A stretch of 64,000 nucleotides of DNA, taken from NCBI GenBank assembly GCA_002189035.1, contig NEEC01000031.1:124001-188000 (forward strand), written 5' to 3'. Positions 1 to 11,804 of this stretch are shown here, piece after piece (the stretch's first letter is position 1; each line of letters starts with the position of its first letter). Source of the stretch: Utricularia gibba (Eukaryota > Streptophyta > Magnoliopsida > Lamiales > Lentibulariaceae). The notes below the pieces were generated by a model. That model did not search any database and was not told where the DNA came from. It was given only the letters and a program-made list of their open reading frames with translations. The position numbers and the translations under genes are program-made.

Positions 1-453
1 AAAGAATGGCGAAGTGCAGTGTACCCAATAAATTGAAGCTTATCCCTTTGTGATACTGGGTGTGAAATGAAAGTTCAAAGGTGGTAAGGTGCGTTGTACA
101 GATAAAAACCCAGGCTGGTTTTTAATTCCTATGGTCGACAGATTTTCAGTGAATCACAGTGGACTCTTATAGGGTCCATAAAACTACTAGACATTGACAT
201 AGATAGTGTTGTAAATCAAATCCAAAAAATGAAAAACGATCAAAACCTCAACCACGTAATACATTATTCTAAAGAATTTATCGATCTCATGGTTAACAGC
301 CTCTTCGAAAATATGATCTCTGATTTCCATTTTAGAAATCATCAATTGAATATATATGAGAAATGTGTAATCTCTACATCTTCTCAAATAGAAGAATTTT
401 CGACAGATCCAATGATCCCCATTACCAACATGCAAATGATTGATTATACAAAT
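1..453. other. left-edge sequence without a recognised gene
   Basis: No reading frame here resembles a known protein. The stretch is moderately AT-rich. The part next to 453 is downstream of the minus-strand AGP peptide gene and probably holds its 3' UTR. Short open frames on both strands (about 187-486) overlap each other and have no family resemblance I recognise. Confidence 0.5.
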
Positions 454-639
454 CTAATGCATGCAGAGGGCAAACATGGAGAATAAGTAGGCTCCGATGA
501 ATGACAAGGAGGCTGGCAGGGCGGTCGTAGCGGCGCTCGCCGGAGCGGGGGCCGGTGCGGGTGCCGCCTCCTGAGCAGCCACAGCGCTCACGACCGCGGA
601 TGCGAAGACGGCGAAGATGACGATCTTCTTCGTGTCCAT
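454..639 (-). CDS. arabinogalactan peptide (AGP peptide)
   Basis: The frame encodes 61 residues and looks like a classical AG-peptide proteoglycan precursor of the cell surface. Residues 1-22 form a signal peptide (MDTKK, then a hydrophobic run ending VSAVAA). A short Ala/Pro segment follows (QEAAPAPAPAPAS); its Pro residues are expected to be hydroxylated and carry arabinogalactan. The last ~20 residues are hydrophobic and fit a GPI-anchor signal. The open frame extends upstream of 639, but that extension lacks AGP character; the ATG at 639 sits exactly at the signal peptide, as in the AGP12/13/14 group. It is a single exon. What the peptide does in this plant cannot be told from sequence. 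Confidence 0.85.
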   Translation of the reverse strand: MDTKKIVIFAVFASAVVSAVAAQEAAPAPAPAPASAATTALPASLSFIGAYLFSMFALCMH

Positions 640-2136
640 TGCGATCGCTGTGCAGGATCTAATGTTGCTGCGATTGGAGCTGTTTGTAGCCTCTTTTTTT
701 CCTATTTTTAGGAAATCATTTCGACAAATGTCAACGGTCCATTTTTGACACGTCCTATTTTGGGCAGCATTGAGCGTCCATTTCGGGACATGGTGCCACT
801 GCTTGTCCGAGGGGCGATGGTGATTGGGCCCCAAGAAGAGAGTCTTGGGCCATATGTATGTATACTCTTCTGGGTCAAGGCCCATAATCTCTGTAAAAAC
901 ACAGTTGCCAGCGCGTGTCCGGAGAGACCAGCCCAATTAAAGTTGTCCAGATGGTCTAGTTTTGGGCCCCCAAATGGAAGCTACTAGAAGTTACTAGAGG
1001 TTAAACTTGGAAGTGATGGGTTTGAATTCTGGGGTGGGGTTGTGGAGATAATGTGAATTGTTAAATGGTATGGATGAGGGGTATGAGTAGGGGGGGCCAA
1101 ACAAGACATGAGGGTGAGCAGACAAGTAAACATCAAGTGCTACGAGCATCAGATGAGTGATGCATCTAAGTACACGAAAGCTGGTGAAGCCCACTTATTA
1201 GTAAATGCCCAAATGGATCCTTTTCCACGGTCTGCATTCATCACACTTACCAGCAATATTGGGCACTTGAACAGAGAGTGGCACACAGAAACAAGAAAAA
1301 AAAAAAAACTAAAACCAGCAGCAGCCAAGCAGATGATGACTCATTTCTTCCTCAGAACAGGTACAGTGTCCTCCAAGGCTTTGGTGTCTTTCCTCTCACG
1401 CCCTTCTCTTAGTTTGATTACAAAGGTTATTACAGTAACCAACAGTCCAGGAAAGACAACTATAACGATAGTTACAATAAAAAAAAAAAAAAAAACAGAA
1501 GAAAGAAAGAAAGAAAGTAGGGAAGGAAATCATAAGCCACCACTGTGGAATGAAACCATGTGCTTTTGGCAGAAGGGAAAAATCTGAAGGCCTTGTGCTC
1601 ATTGACAGCACGCAGCAGCATGGATCATGGCAACACAATCATGTGCGCACTCAGTGCAGGCATGAACAGGAACGAGAACAAGAAAAATTAAACATGTACT
1701 GCCACAAGGATGGGGCCCTGCTGGTAAGTTCAGTGAGCCATGAGGCTGAAACAACAACAACAACGCGACATATACAGCACTATGTTTGCCATGCGATCAT
1801 CTCCAGCGCTCTTATTAACTTTGGCGTTATGATTTAACTGGTGTGGACTGTGGAGGAAGTGGGGTTACCTTAGTCTGTGATCGGAAAGGTAGATAGATAG
1901 ATAGATCTCTTCGTCTTCGTTAGTATAAAACATGGGAATGGGGTCTGTGCGGGGGAGATCGAACATGTACAAGGTTCCCTCCAAAACTAGGCGAGGCCCG
2001 CCACGTGCTCAAAACAAAGAAGATGCTCGATGGGAATGATTGAGCTTCGGCGTTAGATAAAGATAGCAGATGGAGATGGCTTAGCAACTCAGAAACCCAT
2101 TGAACATTTCTTAAATTTCATGCAGATTTCGTGGTA
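640..2136. other. divergent intergenic region, AGP peptide / IQD
   Basis: This is the shared upstream region of the AGP peptide (-) and IQD (+) genes. It has a MADS-type site at 701-712 (cctatttttagg). Several GGCCCA/TGGGCC motifs lie at about 826-935. There are A-runs near 1295 and 1481-1496, a short GATA microsatellite near 1890-1907, and a TATA-like element (TATAAAA) near 1924-1930 that could serve the IQD gene. No recognisable gene was found in it. Confidence 0.5.
701..712 (-). promoter_or_regulatory. MEF2/AGL15-type C-W8-G box upstream of the AGP peptide gene
   Basis: On the gene strand the sequence reads CCTAAAAATAGG, which contains CTAAAAATAG, a C(A/T)8G MADS-domain site. It lies about 62 bp upstream of the AGP start codon. 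Binding is inferred from the motif alone. Confidence 0.35.
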
Positions 2137-3445
2137 ATGTCGAAGAGGGCAGCCTGGTTCTGCGTGGTGAAGAGGTTCTTCGGTTTGGAGGCGCGGCCAC
2201 GAGAAGAAAAGGTAGATGATGGATTGGGCTGATGTTCGTTTTGCATCGGTATCTTAATCAAGATCCGATTTTTGAAACAGGGGAGGAGAAAATGGGTTTT
2301 CAGGTTACTGAAGATGAAGAGACTTGCACCATTGTCGGAACCATCCTCTCCGCAGAAGATAGTTGTTAAGACGAGAAAGCCCCTGTGCAGCTACGAATCC
2401 CATGACTTGTTTGCCATTAGAATTCAAGCAGCTTTTCGTGGGTATCTCGTGAGTGTTACTGGGCATCCAGATCCTTATCATTGACCACATTAGCTTGCAT
2501 TGTATTACTTTGAGAACTTGCACTGCAGGCTCGGGAAGCACTGCGAGCACTGAAAGGAGTCGTAAAGCTTCAAGCTTTGATTCGCGGGTGGATCGTCCGG
2601 AAGCAAGCCATCAACACTCTGAAGTGTTTACAGTCCATTGTGAACTTACAGTTAGAAGTGTGTGCCAAGAGAGGGCAGAAAGTGATGGAAAGGCTTCACT
2701 CTGAGGAGTTCTATTCTCAATGCTTTCCAGAAAAGGACATAAATGTGAGTGATCCCAATCTTGTTTGACTTGAAGTTCAATATGGTCACAAATGTTATCA
2801 ACACTCTGCAGGTGGACTTGAACAGTCAGAAGAATCGGGATGTTGCAAAGACAGAGCTTAATGTTCAGAAGGATAGAATCATAAGGGACTACTTGAGCCA
2901 CCGGGTCAGTTTTCCTGATTTTCTCTTTGTTTTCTGCTGAACCAAATCAATCAGTAGTAAATGAAGGATGATTCTTCAACCAGAGATCAGCAGAAACAGA
3001 GCGTGATAAGCTCTACCCAAAGCAGAGGTACTGGTTAGAGCAGTGGGTAGACACTCAGCTTGCTAAAAGTGAAGCCAATTGCAGAACGGGAAGGCAACAA
3101 CTTCATCCATCAGAGCTACCAAATTCCAATGGTGCAAGAAGATCATCACATCACTATCACCACCAGAAACAGCACTCCACCGGCGATGACATTCAGGTGA
3201 TCAGTTCTCCTTCCTTGCCGGCATACATGGCAGCCACCGAGTCCGCGAAAGCGAAAAAAAGATCAAATAGCACGCCGAGAAATCGAAATTTCAGTTTCGA
3301 TGTAGGCTTCGAGAATAATTCTCCATATATGCATGGGAAAACCTCACCAGCTTCATCGTTGCACAGCGAGGTGTCACCGAGCTCGTTTATGAGATCGCCA
3401 GGGTTGAAAGCGTTGAAGGCAACTATGAGTTTTAAGGGTGTGTAA
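2137..3445 (+). CDS. IQ67-domain (IQD) calmodulin-binding protein
   Basis: Five exons (2137-2211, 2281-2448, 2529-2744, 2812-2904, 2984-3445) join in frame to give 337 residues. The start [16 protein letters not shown] is a typical IQD N-terminus. The IQ67 region spans about residues 70-135, with IQ motifs ([11 protein letters not shown]..., [10 protein letters not shown]). Two conserved family motifs follow: a [15 protein letters not shown] segment and the C-terminal DUF4005 motif [17 protein letters not shown] proteins are basic scaffolds that bind calmodulin and act at microtubules, plasma membrane or nucleus. A TATA-like box near 1924 fits a TSS around 1955. It resembles the IQD9-12 subgroup, but I cannot fix the exact orthologue. 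Confidence 0.92.
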
Positions 3446-4352
3446 TGTAAGGATGAGTTCTTCCACTTTTCTTACACGAGTTTCTTGGGCTTGTTCATGG
3501 TTCCGTAGAGCTCTGTTTCATGAAGAATACGTGAGTTTCGATAACTAAAAAAAAAAAAAGTGCACTACCTCGGAGCCTGAATCCGGGAATATAGTGAGTG
3601 AACTGAACATTGAGTACCAGAAGCTCAAGGATGAACATGCAGAAACAAACTAGTGCTCGTAGATGCCCCAATGGGGTCTCCTCAGGTTTCCTGTTCCTCA
3701 GTATTCTCAAAATATCCATTGAATCGCATGACGGTTACTGCAGGAAATTGTTTGTTTCCCATCTTCAAGCATTGTTCATCGAACCTGAAAATATCTGGAT
3801 CAGTCTCTAGATACATCAAGGGATGTACAGAAAGAGCACTTGGAGATATCACCAGAAGCCATGAGTCTTCCTCTAACGATGCAAGTGAACAATTCAAACA
3901 TGCAGGAAATTTACAAAACTGAAGAAAGAACAACAGTTGAAAGCCATCATCATACTGAAATCATATACGCATGCAAATTTGCATAGTTTCTTTCTTCTTC
4001 TCTGTTTACCTGGAGATGGAGCCAATGCAGCACAACTGTTCTTGTAATTCCCTACTGATGTATATATCTCCAAATGTTATTATGCTCACTTTTGTTTTCA
4101 AAAAATATACACTTTCCTGCTCCAAATCCTTTTTTTATGAAAAATATATCAACTTGATGAGTTATCTAAGCCTTGTAGTTGTTGTTTGAAGCACCTAAGG
4201 TTTTCAGGGGTGTTACAAGATTCCATAACAAACATCATCTTCTACAATAGCCTCAGTGTCGCCTGCTCACATGCCAGCGCCCTCTCTGCTGCTAATCAAC
4301 GAGCAACAAGAGGAGAAATGATGGTTCCCAGGAAAGCAGCGAGCCTGAAGAC
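3446..4352. other. convergent spacer, IQD / KOB1
   Basis: This spacer holds the two 3' UTRs (IQD from the left, KOB1 from the right). An A13 run lies near 3547-3559. Small open frames (3610-3922) overlap on several frames and have no recognisable homology. No further gene is supported. Confidence 0.5.
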
Positions 4353-7322
4353 TTACGAGGCATCATGCTTGAGTTCATGGTCCAGGGACGGAGGAGATAA
4401 TGGAGGGACTGCACGTTTTTCGAACGCGGATGATGCTTCCATGGCTTTTCTTGCTTTCGCTTGGGACTCAGCAACATGAGATGAATTGCTGATGTTGGAT
4501 GAAGGCAAATGTTTCTCCTTCGGCTCTGAAGATCCCACAGATGATGCGATGACAGATGCAAATAACCCGGAATCCCTCAACTCCTGAATGATGGTCTGGA
4601 TAAACAGCAACAAAGTTCAACATGGCTGGCAGTATATTTGAACTATTGGGTTTTGAAGCTCACCATAGGAGCATAAATTCGTGTCAGGATTCCTTTCCTC
4701 AATAGCTTCATGTTAAGAGTTTTATCCGTCCAGACGACACGCTCACGGTACCTGATGCACTAAAATCCAGTTAAAAAAATACAGAAAAAATTATGAGGCA
4801 TCATGAATGTTACCAGGCTAGCATTTCCTCCTCTGTTGCAGTGGAAGCAATAACAAACGCCTGTGAAAAGAATCAAATAAGCTTTCTTAACTGCAATATC
4901 TGAATGACAACTGAAGTGAAAGGCCATCCAACTGAATGACATTGAAAATCTGTGAAGGCTATGTATCATACAGCAAAGGAATACAAATTTTTTGAAGAAG
5001 CTACAAGCCAAGAAGAATAATTGCATAAACTAAGCTCTATGTACAGATAAAACAAACCACAGATCTATCATAAACGATTGGTGACTACAAATTCAACATA
5101 CATACAAAAGATGGAAGTGGATCACTCACTGATCTATCGAATTCCAGCATAAAGCACCGTTTCACATCTTCCTTTGTAGGCTTGCAGCCACAGCGATCCC
5201 GCCTAGAAGTCAAGTCAGAAAATTTGGCATATGTATAATGTAAAACAGCAGCCTCCTCCAACTTGACTTCACTGCCATAAACAAAACCTAATTATTCTTG
5301 AGGTCCGAAACCAAAAGAAAGGATGGATCATGAGAATATTTGGAAGTTCAGAGTTCGATGGTGAGAAAAAAAAGAATATACTTTGGGGTTTTCATGTAGT
5401 TATGCCATCGGTGTGCACCATTGGGGCGAAGGTGATCTTGTACCCTAGCAGCTGCTTTACCATTCCCATATGTCAAAAAGTAATTTGGGTTTCCACGAGT
5501 AGATTCCTTGTACATTCCGAAGTAAGTGTCCTTTGGTAAATGATCGTAATTTTTCTTGAACATGGAAACCTAGAAATCAAGAAAAAAAGAACCAAACTCT
5601 AATCAATCTTTAACTCATAAAGAAGCCATTACCATAAAAATTTACCTTCAACAACGATTCAAATGTTTCTTAAAAATGCCAGTTTAGTCGTATTTTTCAT
5701 ATCAGTCGCATTACTTGTTCACGTTTGGGAAAAAGGGCAAAGCTTACCTCCAAGAAAGGATCCTTGATATCATCTCGCTCAACACTACTCTCCTGAAAAA
5801 AGAAAATGTAATGGTAAAATTTGAAAAAAAGCTACAGAGCCCTTACTGATGACCAACTATCAGAGTTCACATTCCATATGAGGAGTGGGAAGAAACAAAT
5901 CCAGATGTTGGCTTACATAGTTCGGAAAAACAACCATATCCACATTTCCAGGAACATCAAGCAGCAATCTTCTCAAGGAATATTCTCGAGCACCAGCAGG
6001 ATGAATCAATTCATCTGTATCAAGATGCAGTATCCAATCCATTTTGGCATTCTGGGGAGTATAAAGTTTTACAATTTCAGTTTGAAACGTATTATAATTT
6101 TTCAAGGGGTTATAATGAGTCGTACCCTTGCCATAACTATCGCCATCTCCATATTCAGCGATTGTTTCACAAAAAGCTCATAGTTACAAGGCTTGTAAAA
6201 GAAATTTGCCAACCAGGTTTCTTTCCAAATCCGGCTGGCGCATCAATAATAAAAGGTGTGATGGATTAAGATAAAAATTGATAGCAAAACATGATTGCGA
6301 CTGAAAAGCAAGTCGAATAAACAAGGCCATTGGCCTTCACCTTTTAGCCTGCTGCTCCTCAAGCTGCGGGGTTCTGAATATCACCTTCACTCCCTGAAAC
6401 GGTACAACACGGTCAACATTTTTCGAACTGAAACGCAACAAAGTTGACAAACTAAAAGCAGAGTAGCACAGAATGAAGGAGCGGCTGCTATCACCATTCC
6501 CAAACTACCTCAACATGACATAACTACACGCATATTCATACAATTCATGGGTATCTTCAGCTCTACCTTCATCTCAATACAGGGATAGAAGCAGTAAAGG
6601 ATTGCAAAAATGAAATGCCTCTCCATAGTCAAGCAAGACACCACCAATTTAGCGGATGACTCACTGGGATCGATTCAAGAACTTTGGTGACAGCAGGGGT
6701 CGCCGCTTTCCCTTCTACGAATAAGAAGAAATTCGATACTCCGATAACCTTATGGTAAAACATCCATGGAAGAATCTGATCCAGGCTAGCAGATGTACTT
6801 GTTGTTATACATATCTGCAAGGGGGAAAATGAAACATGGTGGCTCATTTTGGTCTGAATGATCAACACCGGCGGTAAACAACAGATGGCCCAATCTTGGA
6901 ATTTCCAGTGAACACTTGATAAAACAACAATCCAGAAACTTCGTAATAAAGGGAAAGACTTTCGAATGAAAACAAAACCTTTGGCTTAAGGTCGGCGTTA
7001 AACTTTTGCTTCCATTCCCCCAAATGAGGGAGCGAACCAGCAGCTGCAGTTGAGTGTTCCAGAAGCGTGGAGCAATCGAAAGCCTGCAACGAGGGGTGGT
7101 CAGCAGTCGCGACAGGGGAGGGATCCATGCCGGGGAAGCTTCGAGATTCGTCAGGAGACCATCGGGAAACGGGATCGGCGACATCTCCCCCCGCCATTGG
7201 AGGAAGAAAGCGAATAGGGCGAGAGAGAGCGGAAGGGCAGCTAACAGCAGGATGAGCTTCCCCGTGAAAGACTGGCTGTTGGCCGCGGAGGAGGGCCGGA
7301 CACCGGTGAGCAACCCCGCCAT
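4353..7322 (-). CDS. KOB1: KOBITO1/ABI8/ELD1-like glycosyltransferase-like protein (reading frame broken once)
   Basis: Eleven exons (7322-6979, 6814-6665, 6393-6341, 6234-6126, 6051-5917, 5792-5748, 5569-5382, 5271-5130, 4860-4814, 4751-4664, 4595-4353) give about 514 residues, close to KOBITO1. A type II membrane anchor lies at about residues 22-43 ([20 protein letters not shown]). The glycosyltransferase-like domain has [34 protein letters not shown] and [19 protein letters not shown]. Family members are needed for cellulose synthesis, cell elongation and plasmodesmatal control; the enzymatic activity is unproven. Odd point: in exon 1 the anchor and the rest of the protein are in different frames. 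The break is at a G6 run (7187-7192), where seven G would keep the frame. An ATG at 7197 could start an anchor-less form. Probably a sequence error, possibly real decay. Confidence 0.9.
7187..7192 (-). other. KOB1: homopolymer frame break in KOB1 exon 1
   Basis: Upstream of this G6 tract (gene strand) the frame reads ...FFLQWRG. Downstream the family motif [15 protein letters not shown] is in the next frame. One extra G would join them. No splice site nearby explains the shift. Confidence 0.8.
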
Positions 7323-8766
7323 CGAAACGACGGGCCCGGCCAGTAGACGGCAGATCGGAGCCTTAATAAATAATTAATTCATTGAGTTCCAACTCCAACC
7401 ATTTAACCGTTTTTCGACATTTGCAGCAAATAGGTAGATTTGTTTTTATTTTTTATTTTTATAGACATGACTTTCCATTTTCCAATGAAAAAAAAGTATT
7501 TTATTATATTTACGTAGTTGAACTTTTTTAGAACAAATCTTTGACCTCTCGTAAACGCTGAGTCCAACTTTCCACACCTCTACTCGTGAAAAATTTCAAT
7601 GCTACTAATCATTGTTTAAAAAATCGTAATTGAATCACATTTAAAACTATTTAAAATTATTTAAAATAATAATTTGATTAAACTCAAATTATTTTAAAGT
7701 GTAAAAAAGTATGATTTAATCGTAGTTTTGATGATGATTTAATTATAGTTCAATCAAGATTTGATGTTTTTTTTCATACTAAACAATCGTATTGTTCAAA
7801 TTATATTTTTTTGTACGATTTAAAACATTGGCATAAAATCATAATTTTAATAATATGTATGTATAACAATTTTATGAGTCATTTATAAAAATAACCATTG
7901 TAGATTTATGTCTCAGGTACTAAAATCAATTTTTTATACATATAATGATTATTTTTTTCATATACTAAAATTATGATGGTTACTTTTATAATACATCCTA
8001 ATTTTATTTAGTGACATTATTTGACAGCACTAAACCACAGACATTAGTATACGATTATTTTTAATTAAAATGATTAATTTTATAATACATCTCAATTTAT
8101 TTTAGTGACGTTATTTGACAGCAGTGAACCACGGAGTTGGGCCTACCTATAATAAAAACCATCATTAAAAAAATAGTAAAAATAGGTGAGTATTTTTTTT
8201 TTTTCTTTGTATACGTGGGTGTGTGTTAAGGTGGGCGGAGTCGGCATCAACGGAAAAAACATTGCTTAAAGGCAGGGAGTTATGAGTGATGTCAATTATG
8301 GATGGTGATGGCCTGGAGAGGGAGGGGCCTCGCCTATGCATCGCACCGCAGTGCACCCTAGATAGGTAGCACCAATGGGGGTCCGGGTCGGGTCCGGGTT
8401 TCGAATCTCTACCCGGGAGATGGGTGGTGCAATGGCCTTCCCCAGCCTGCTTTCCCTGTGCTGTTGCTGCTGCTGCTGCTGCTGCTGCACTTGGGGACAG
8501 CCATGTCATCATTTACATTAGGCATGGCAGTGTGCGTGAGCGATGGGGGCCGCATGGTAGCCGGGTAGGCCACCGCGCACGCGATAATTATCCCGCACAC
8601 CATCGCCTGCCTGCGTGTATTTAAACCTACTCCGCCTCGCCTCGGGTGCCAACAAACTCCAGAGGGGGCCAGGCCCAGGGGCAACCAGGAGAGCATAAAG
8701 TGTGCTCCGTTTCTTGTCGAGGCTGATTGGATGCCTGGGTGATTTGGAGCTACGTTGTTTGTCGAC
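7323..8766. other. AT-rich intergenic region with direct repeat, KOB1 / USP-kinase
   Basis: This is the divergent spacer between KOB1 (-) and the USP-kinase (+). From 7380 to 8160 it is very AT-rich and contains a 57-bp direct repeat (7984-8040 and 8078-8134). An AT inverted repeat lies near 7660-7700. A TGC triplet run lies at about 8466-8488. The proximal part (8200-8766) is GC-richer, with a TATTTAAA element near 8616 as a possible TATA box for the kinase gene. No gene is supported. Confidence 0.55.
7984..8134. repeat. imperfect 57-bp direct repeat, 94-bp period
   Basis: Copy 1 (7984-8040) and copy 2 (8078-8134) both start TTTTATAATACATC and end in TTGACAGCA(C/G)T(A/G)AACCAC, with only scattered mismatches between. 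The core TTTATAATACATC recurs in inverted orientation at 34906-34918, so this may be a small dispersed element. I saw no clear terminal inverted repeats or target-site duplication. Confidence 0.6.
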
Positions 8767-11700
8767 ATGAGGCGCGCGCGCGCGGGTTCCGGTGACGTTG
8801 CTTCCTGCAGCGCCGGCGGGGCACTTGTGGTGGTAGGAATGAACATGGATAAACCCGGCAGGGAGTTGTTGACTTGGGCCTTGGTAAATGTGGTTCAGGC
8901 TGGGGATCGTGTCATCGCTCTTCACGTCGTCGACCCTGAAACCGGTGTGGATTTTGGGTTCTGTGTTTTTCCGTTTTTTTCCCGTCGTCTAAAAAACTTT
9001 GACCGCCAGGGGGTGTGGCGACTCTTGCGTTTGGTTTCCGTTATTGTTATTTCTCGGCTGTTTGGTGAATCCGCCGCTTTAGTTTTGAGGGTAGACTTTC
9101 CGTCGTTGCTTGTTGCCCTGCTTGAAATTTGACGACTTTTCGTTCTCTGTTGTGTGGAGACGTAGTTTCTAATCTAGCACATCCGAATTATAAGCTCGGG
9201 TGTTTCTGTTGTTTTAAGTAACTTAAATTTCTAACTTTTTCTCATTTGATTTCTGCTTCTGCGAATTAGATAAGTTGACTATGCTTGGATTGATGAAGAA
9301 TTTTGCTTCAATTCTCGATGCCTATGTGGATTTCTGCAAACTGAAACAGGTGTCTGTAATTTCGAACAGGGTGATATCCTTTTGTGTGGTCATGGAATAT
9401 CTGTTTCTTGAACTCTCCATTGTTTTGCAGGTTGACTTAAAGTTCAAGATCCGTAAAGGGCCTTCAGCTCGTAAGATACTAGTTCAGGAGGCAAAATCTT
9501 GTGGTGCAAAGTCTTTAGTTATTGGTGCGTCTGTGATCAATCACAAGATTAAGGCTAGGATTTCGGTTGCGGAGTACTGTGCCAAGAATCTTCCCAAAAG
9601 TGTATCAATTATATGTGTTGATAATGGTAAGGCTGTATTCCAGAGGAGTGCGAGTGCTTCCTATGGCTCAATCTCTGGGAGTGATGCTGATATACCTGGA
9701 AAGAAAATCGGAGTTACCTTACCCAAGAATTCTATATCTCGTGTACACAGTAGACTATTATGCTCAGCAACCGGTGAGCATGCAAGTACACTTGTTCCCT
9801 TCAGGGAACAAAAATTACTTCAATCTAAACAGAGATGGGGATTACTGCATTCGTTATTATTTGTGGCACAAAGAGCTTTTGGGATCTCATCTGCAAAAAA
9901 GGCTTTGATGGCGCAATTGGCACTGAGACTACCAATTCAACCGCATGCTTCTGCTAGTAATGCTACTCAAAATAGAATCACAGCATCTGATGGAAATGTA
10001 TGCCATCTAGATTATGGCATCTGCTATTTGAAGTCAGAAACGGATGTTAGTATATGCAAGAATTTCCTGGAAGAACTAAACTCTATTCGAGATAAGTTTT
10101 CAAGGTCATGTAAATGGTTTTCCTATCAGGAACTGCAGATAGCAACCAACAACTTTCTGCCAGGTATGCTCTCCTCCTAGAGTGTCTTCGTCTTATTGAC
10201 ACTCATTTCCCCAGCGATCCAATTGTATATTATTGTCATGTAGATAACGTAATTGGAAAAGGAGGGAGCAGTTTAGTATACAGAGGCCGTGCACCAGGAG
10301 GCAAAGCCTTGGCAGTGAAGATTCTGAAGCCGTCAAAAGATGTTCTGGAACAGTTTGTTTCAGAAGTTGAAATCCTGGCATCCATGCGGCACAGAAACAT
10401 AATTTCTTTAGTTGGTCTTTGTATTGAAGAGGAAAAACTACTTTTAGTTTACAATTTGTTATCTAGAGGAAGCATGGAAGAAAATCTCCACGGTATGCAT
10501 ATGATTCAGGATTTACCCTCTTTATGATATGGATCACAGTCAGTCAATCACTTTAGTATGGTTTTGATCCTACTCTATGGATTAGGTACCCCTACAAGGG
10601 TGTTCGGTTGGAAGGAGAGATATAAGGTGGCTGTAGGAGTTGCGAAGGCACTGGACCACTTGCATAACAGTGCAGAACCAATCATTCATCGAGATGTTAA
10701 ATCTTCAAACATTCTACTTTCAGATAATTTTGAACCGCAGGTCCAGTTTTTACCATTAAATCCTCCTCTGCCTTTTGTGTTACGTCGTCCTTACATTTGT
10801 TTCAGCATAACAGCTCTCAGATTTTGGCTTCGCAACTCGGGCTTCTAGCAGCACACATCGTTTAGATGTCATGGAAGTTGCTGGCACATTCGGGTTGGTT
10901 TATTTTTCTTACATTTCCTTGTCTGTCATTGCCAAATTCTGCCACTGAAAATTCTTTTTTTCAGCTACTTGGCTCCAGAATATTTTTTTCATGGGAAGGT
11001 GAGCGAAAAAATCGATGTCTATGCATTTGGAGTGGTACTTCTGGAGCTTTTATCTGGTCGAAAGCCAGTTGACAGTGAGTCGCCTAAAGGCCAGGAGAGT
11101 TTGGTGATGTGGGTAAGAATGCCAAGTGACTCATTTTCTCTTCATGCCATTTCCAGCAAATCCTGTGTCAAAAGAGGTCGTTTTTTGTTGATATTGTGCT
11201 GGAACACATCCAAAGACGGCCACTCACATAAGCATTTGATTTTTCTTCTGTGAATCTGCTTTCCGACAATTGTTTTTGGCGTCATGTTTCAGGCAAAACA
11301 CATCCTACGCGAGGGTAAAATTTCAGAACTGCAGGATCCCAAGTTGGCAGACTCTTGCAACTCCCATCAGTTTGAGCTAATGGCCTTAGCTGCGTCTTTG
11401 TGCATCAGATCTTCCCATCAAGCTCGCCCTGGAATCAACAAAGTATGGAATTATTTCTTCATGTTCTTTATTTATCTGATTCCCTGTGCACTCATGCAAC
11501 CTGCGAAAATCTTCCAGCAGCACTCCAACGGTACTTACATGACCACATTTCATCCCACCATAAACAGGTTCTCAAACTCCTTAAATTTGAGCAAGAAACC
11601 GTCCAATGGGCGAAGCAGGAAACAAGACAATCTTGTGAAGACTCCGATGATGTTGTTGATCATCAGTCAGCCGCCAACATCCAGTCCTTCCTTGATCTTG

Positions 11701-11804
11701 CCTTGCTCAATCTTGAAGAGGACTCCGAGTCTAGTTGCAGTGCCGAGCAAAACATCTCAGTGGAAGCTTATCTTGGAGGTAGGCAGAGCTTCTCCTCTAC
11801 ATAG
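8767..11804 (+). CDS. receptor-like cytoplasmic kinase with N-terminal universal stress protein domain
   Basis: Nine exons (8767-8944, 9270-9349, 9431-10163, 10244-10492, 10586-10740, 10814-10893, 10965-11112, 11293-11442, 11568-11804) join to 669 residues. Residues ~18-145 form a USP-like alpha-hydrolase fold ([26 protein letters not shown]-like segment). After a linker, the kinase domain starts at [14 protein letters not shown]. Its motifs are intact: Gly loop [12 protein letters not shown], Lys in [20 protein letters not shown] in LSDFGFAT, and APE in [11 protein letters not shown]. The architecture matches plant USP-kinases (RLCK class VI type; e.g. At1g77280, At2g16750 relatives). It is expected to be a soluble Ser/Thr kinase; substrates are unknown. 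Start chosen at the first ATG in frame, just before the USP domain. Confidence 0.9.

Noticed and set aside
229-486. 85-codon plus-strand open frame at the left edge
   Set aside because: No recognisable family, AT-rich codons, and it overlaps the 3' end of the AGP peptide gene.
8394-8416. tRNA T-arm-like hairpin (CCGGGT...TTCGAA...ACCCGG)
   Set aside because: No A box, anticodon arm or acceptor stem around it; it is only a short GC hairpin.
8296-8512. minus-strand open frames with polyglutamine or polyalanine
   Set aside because: They are produced by the TGC triplet repeat read in several frames; no conserved residues outside it.
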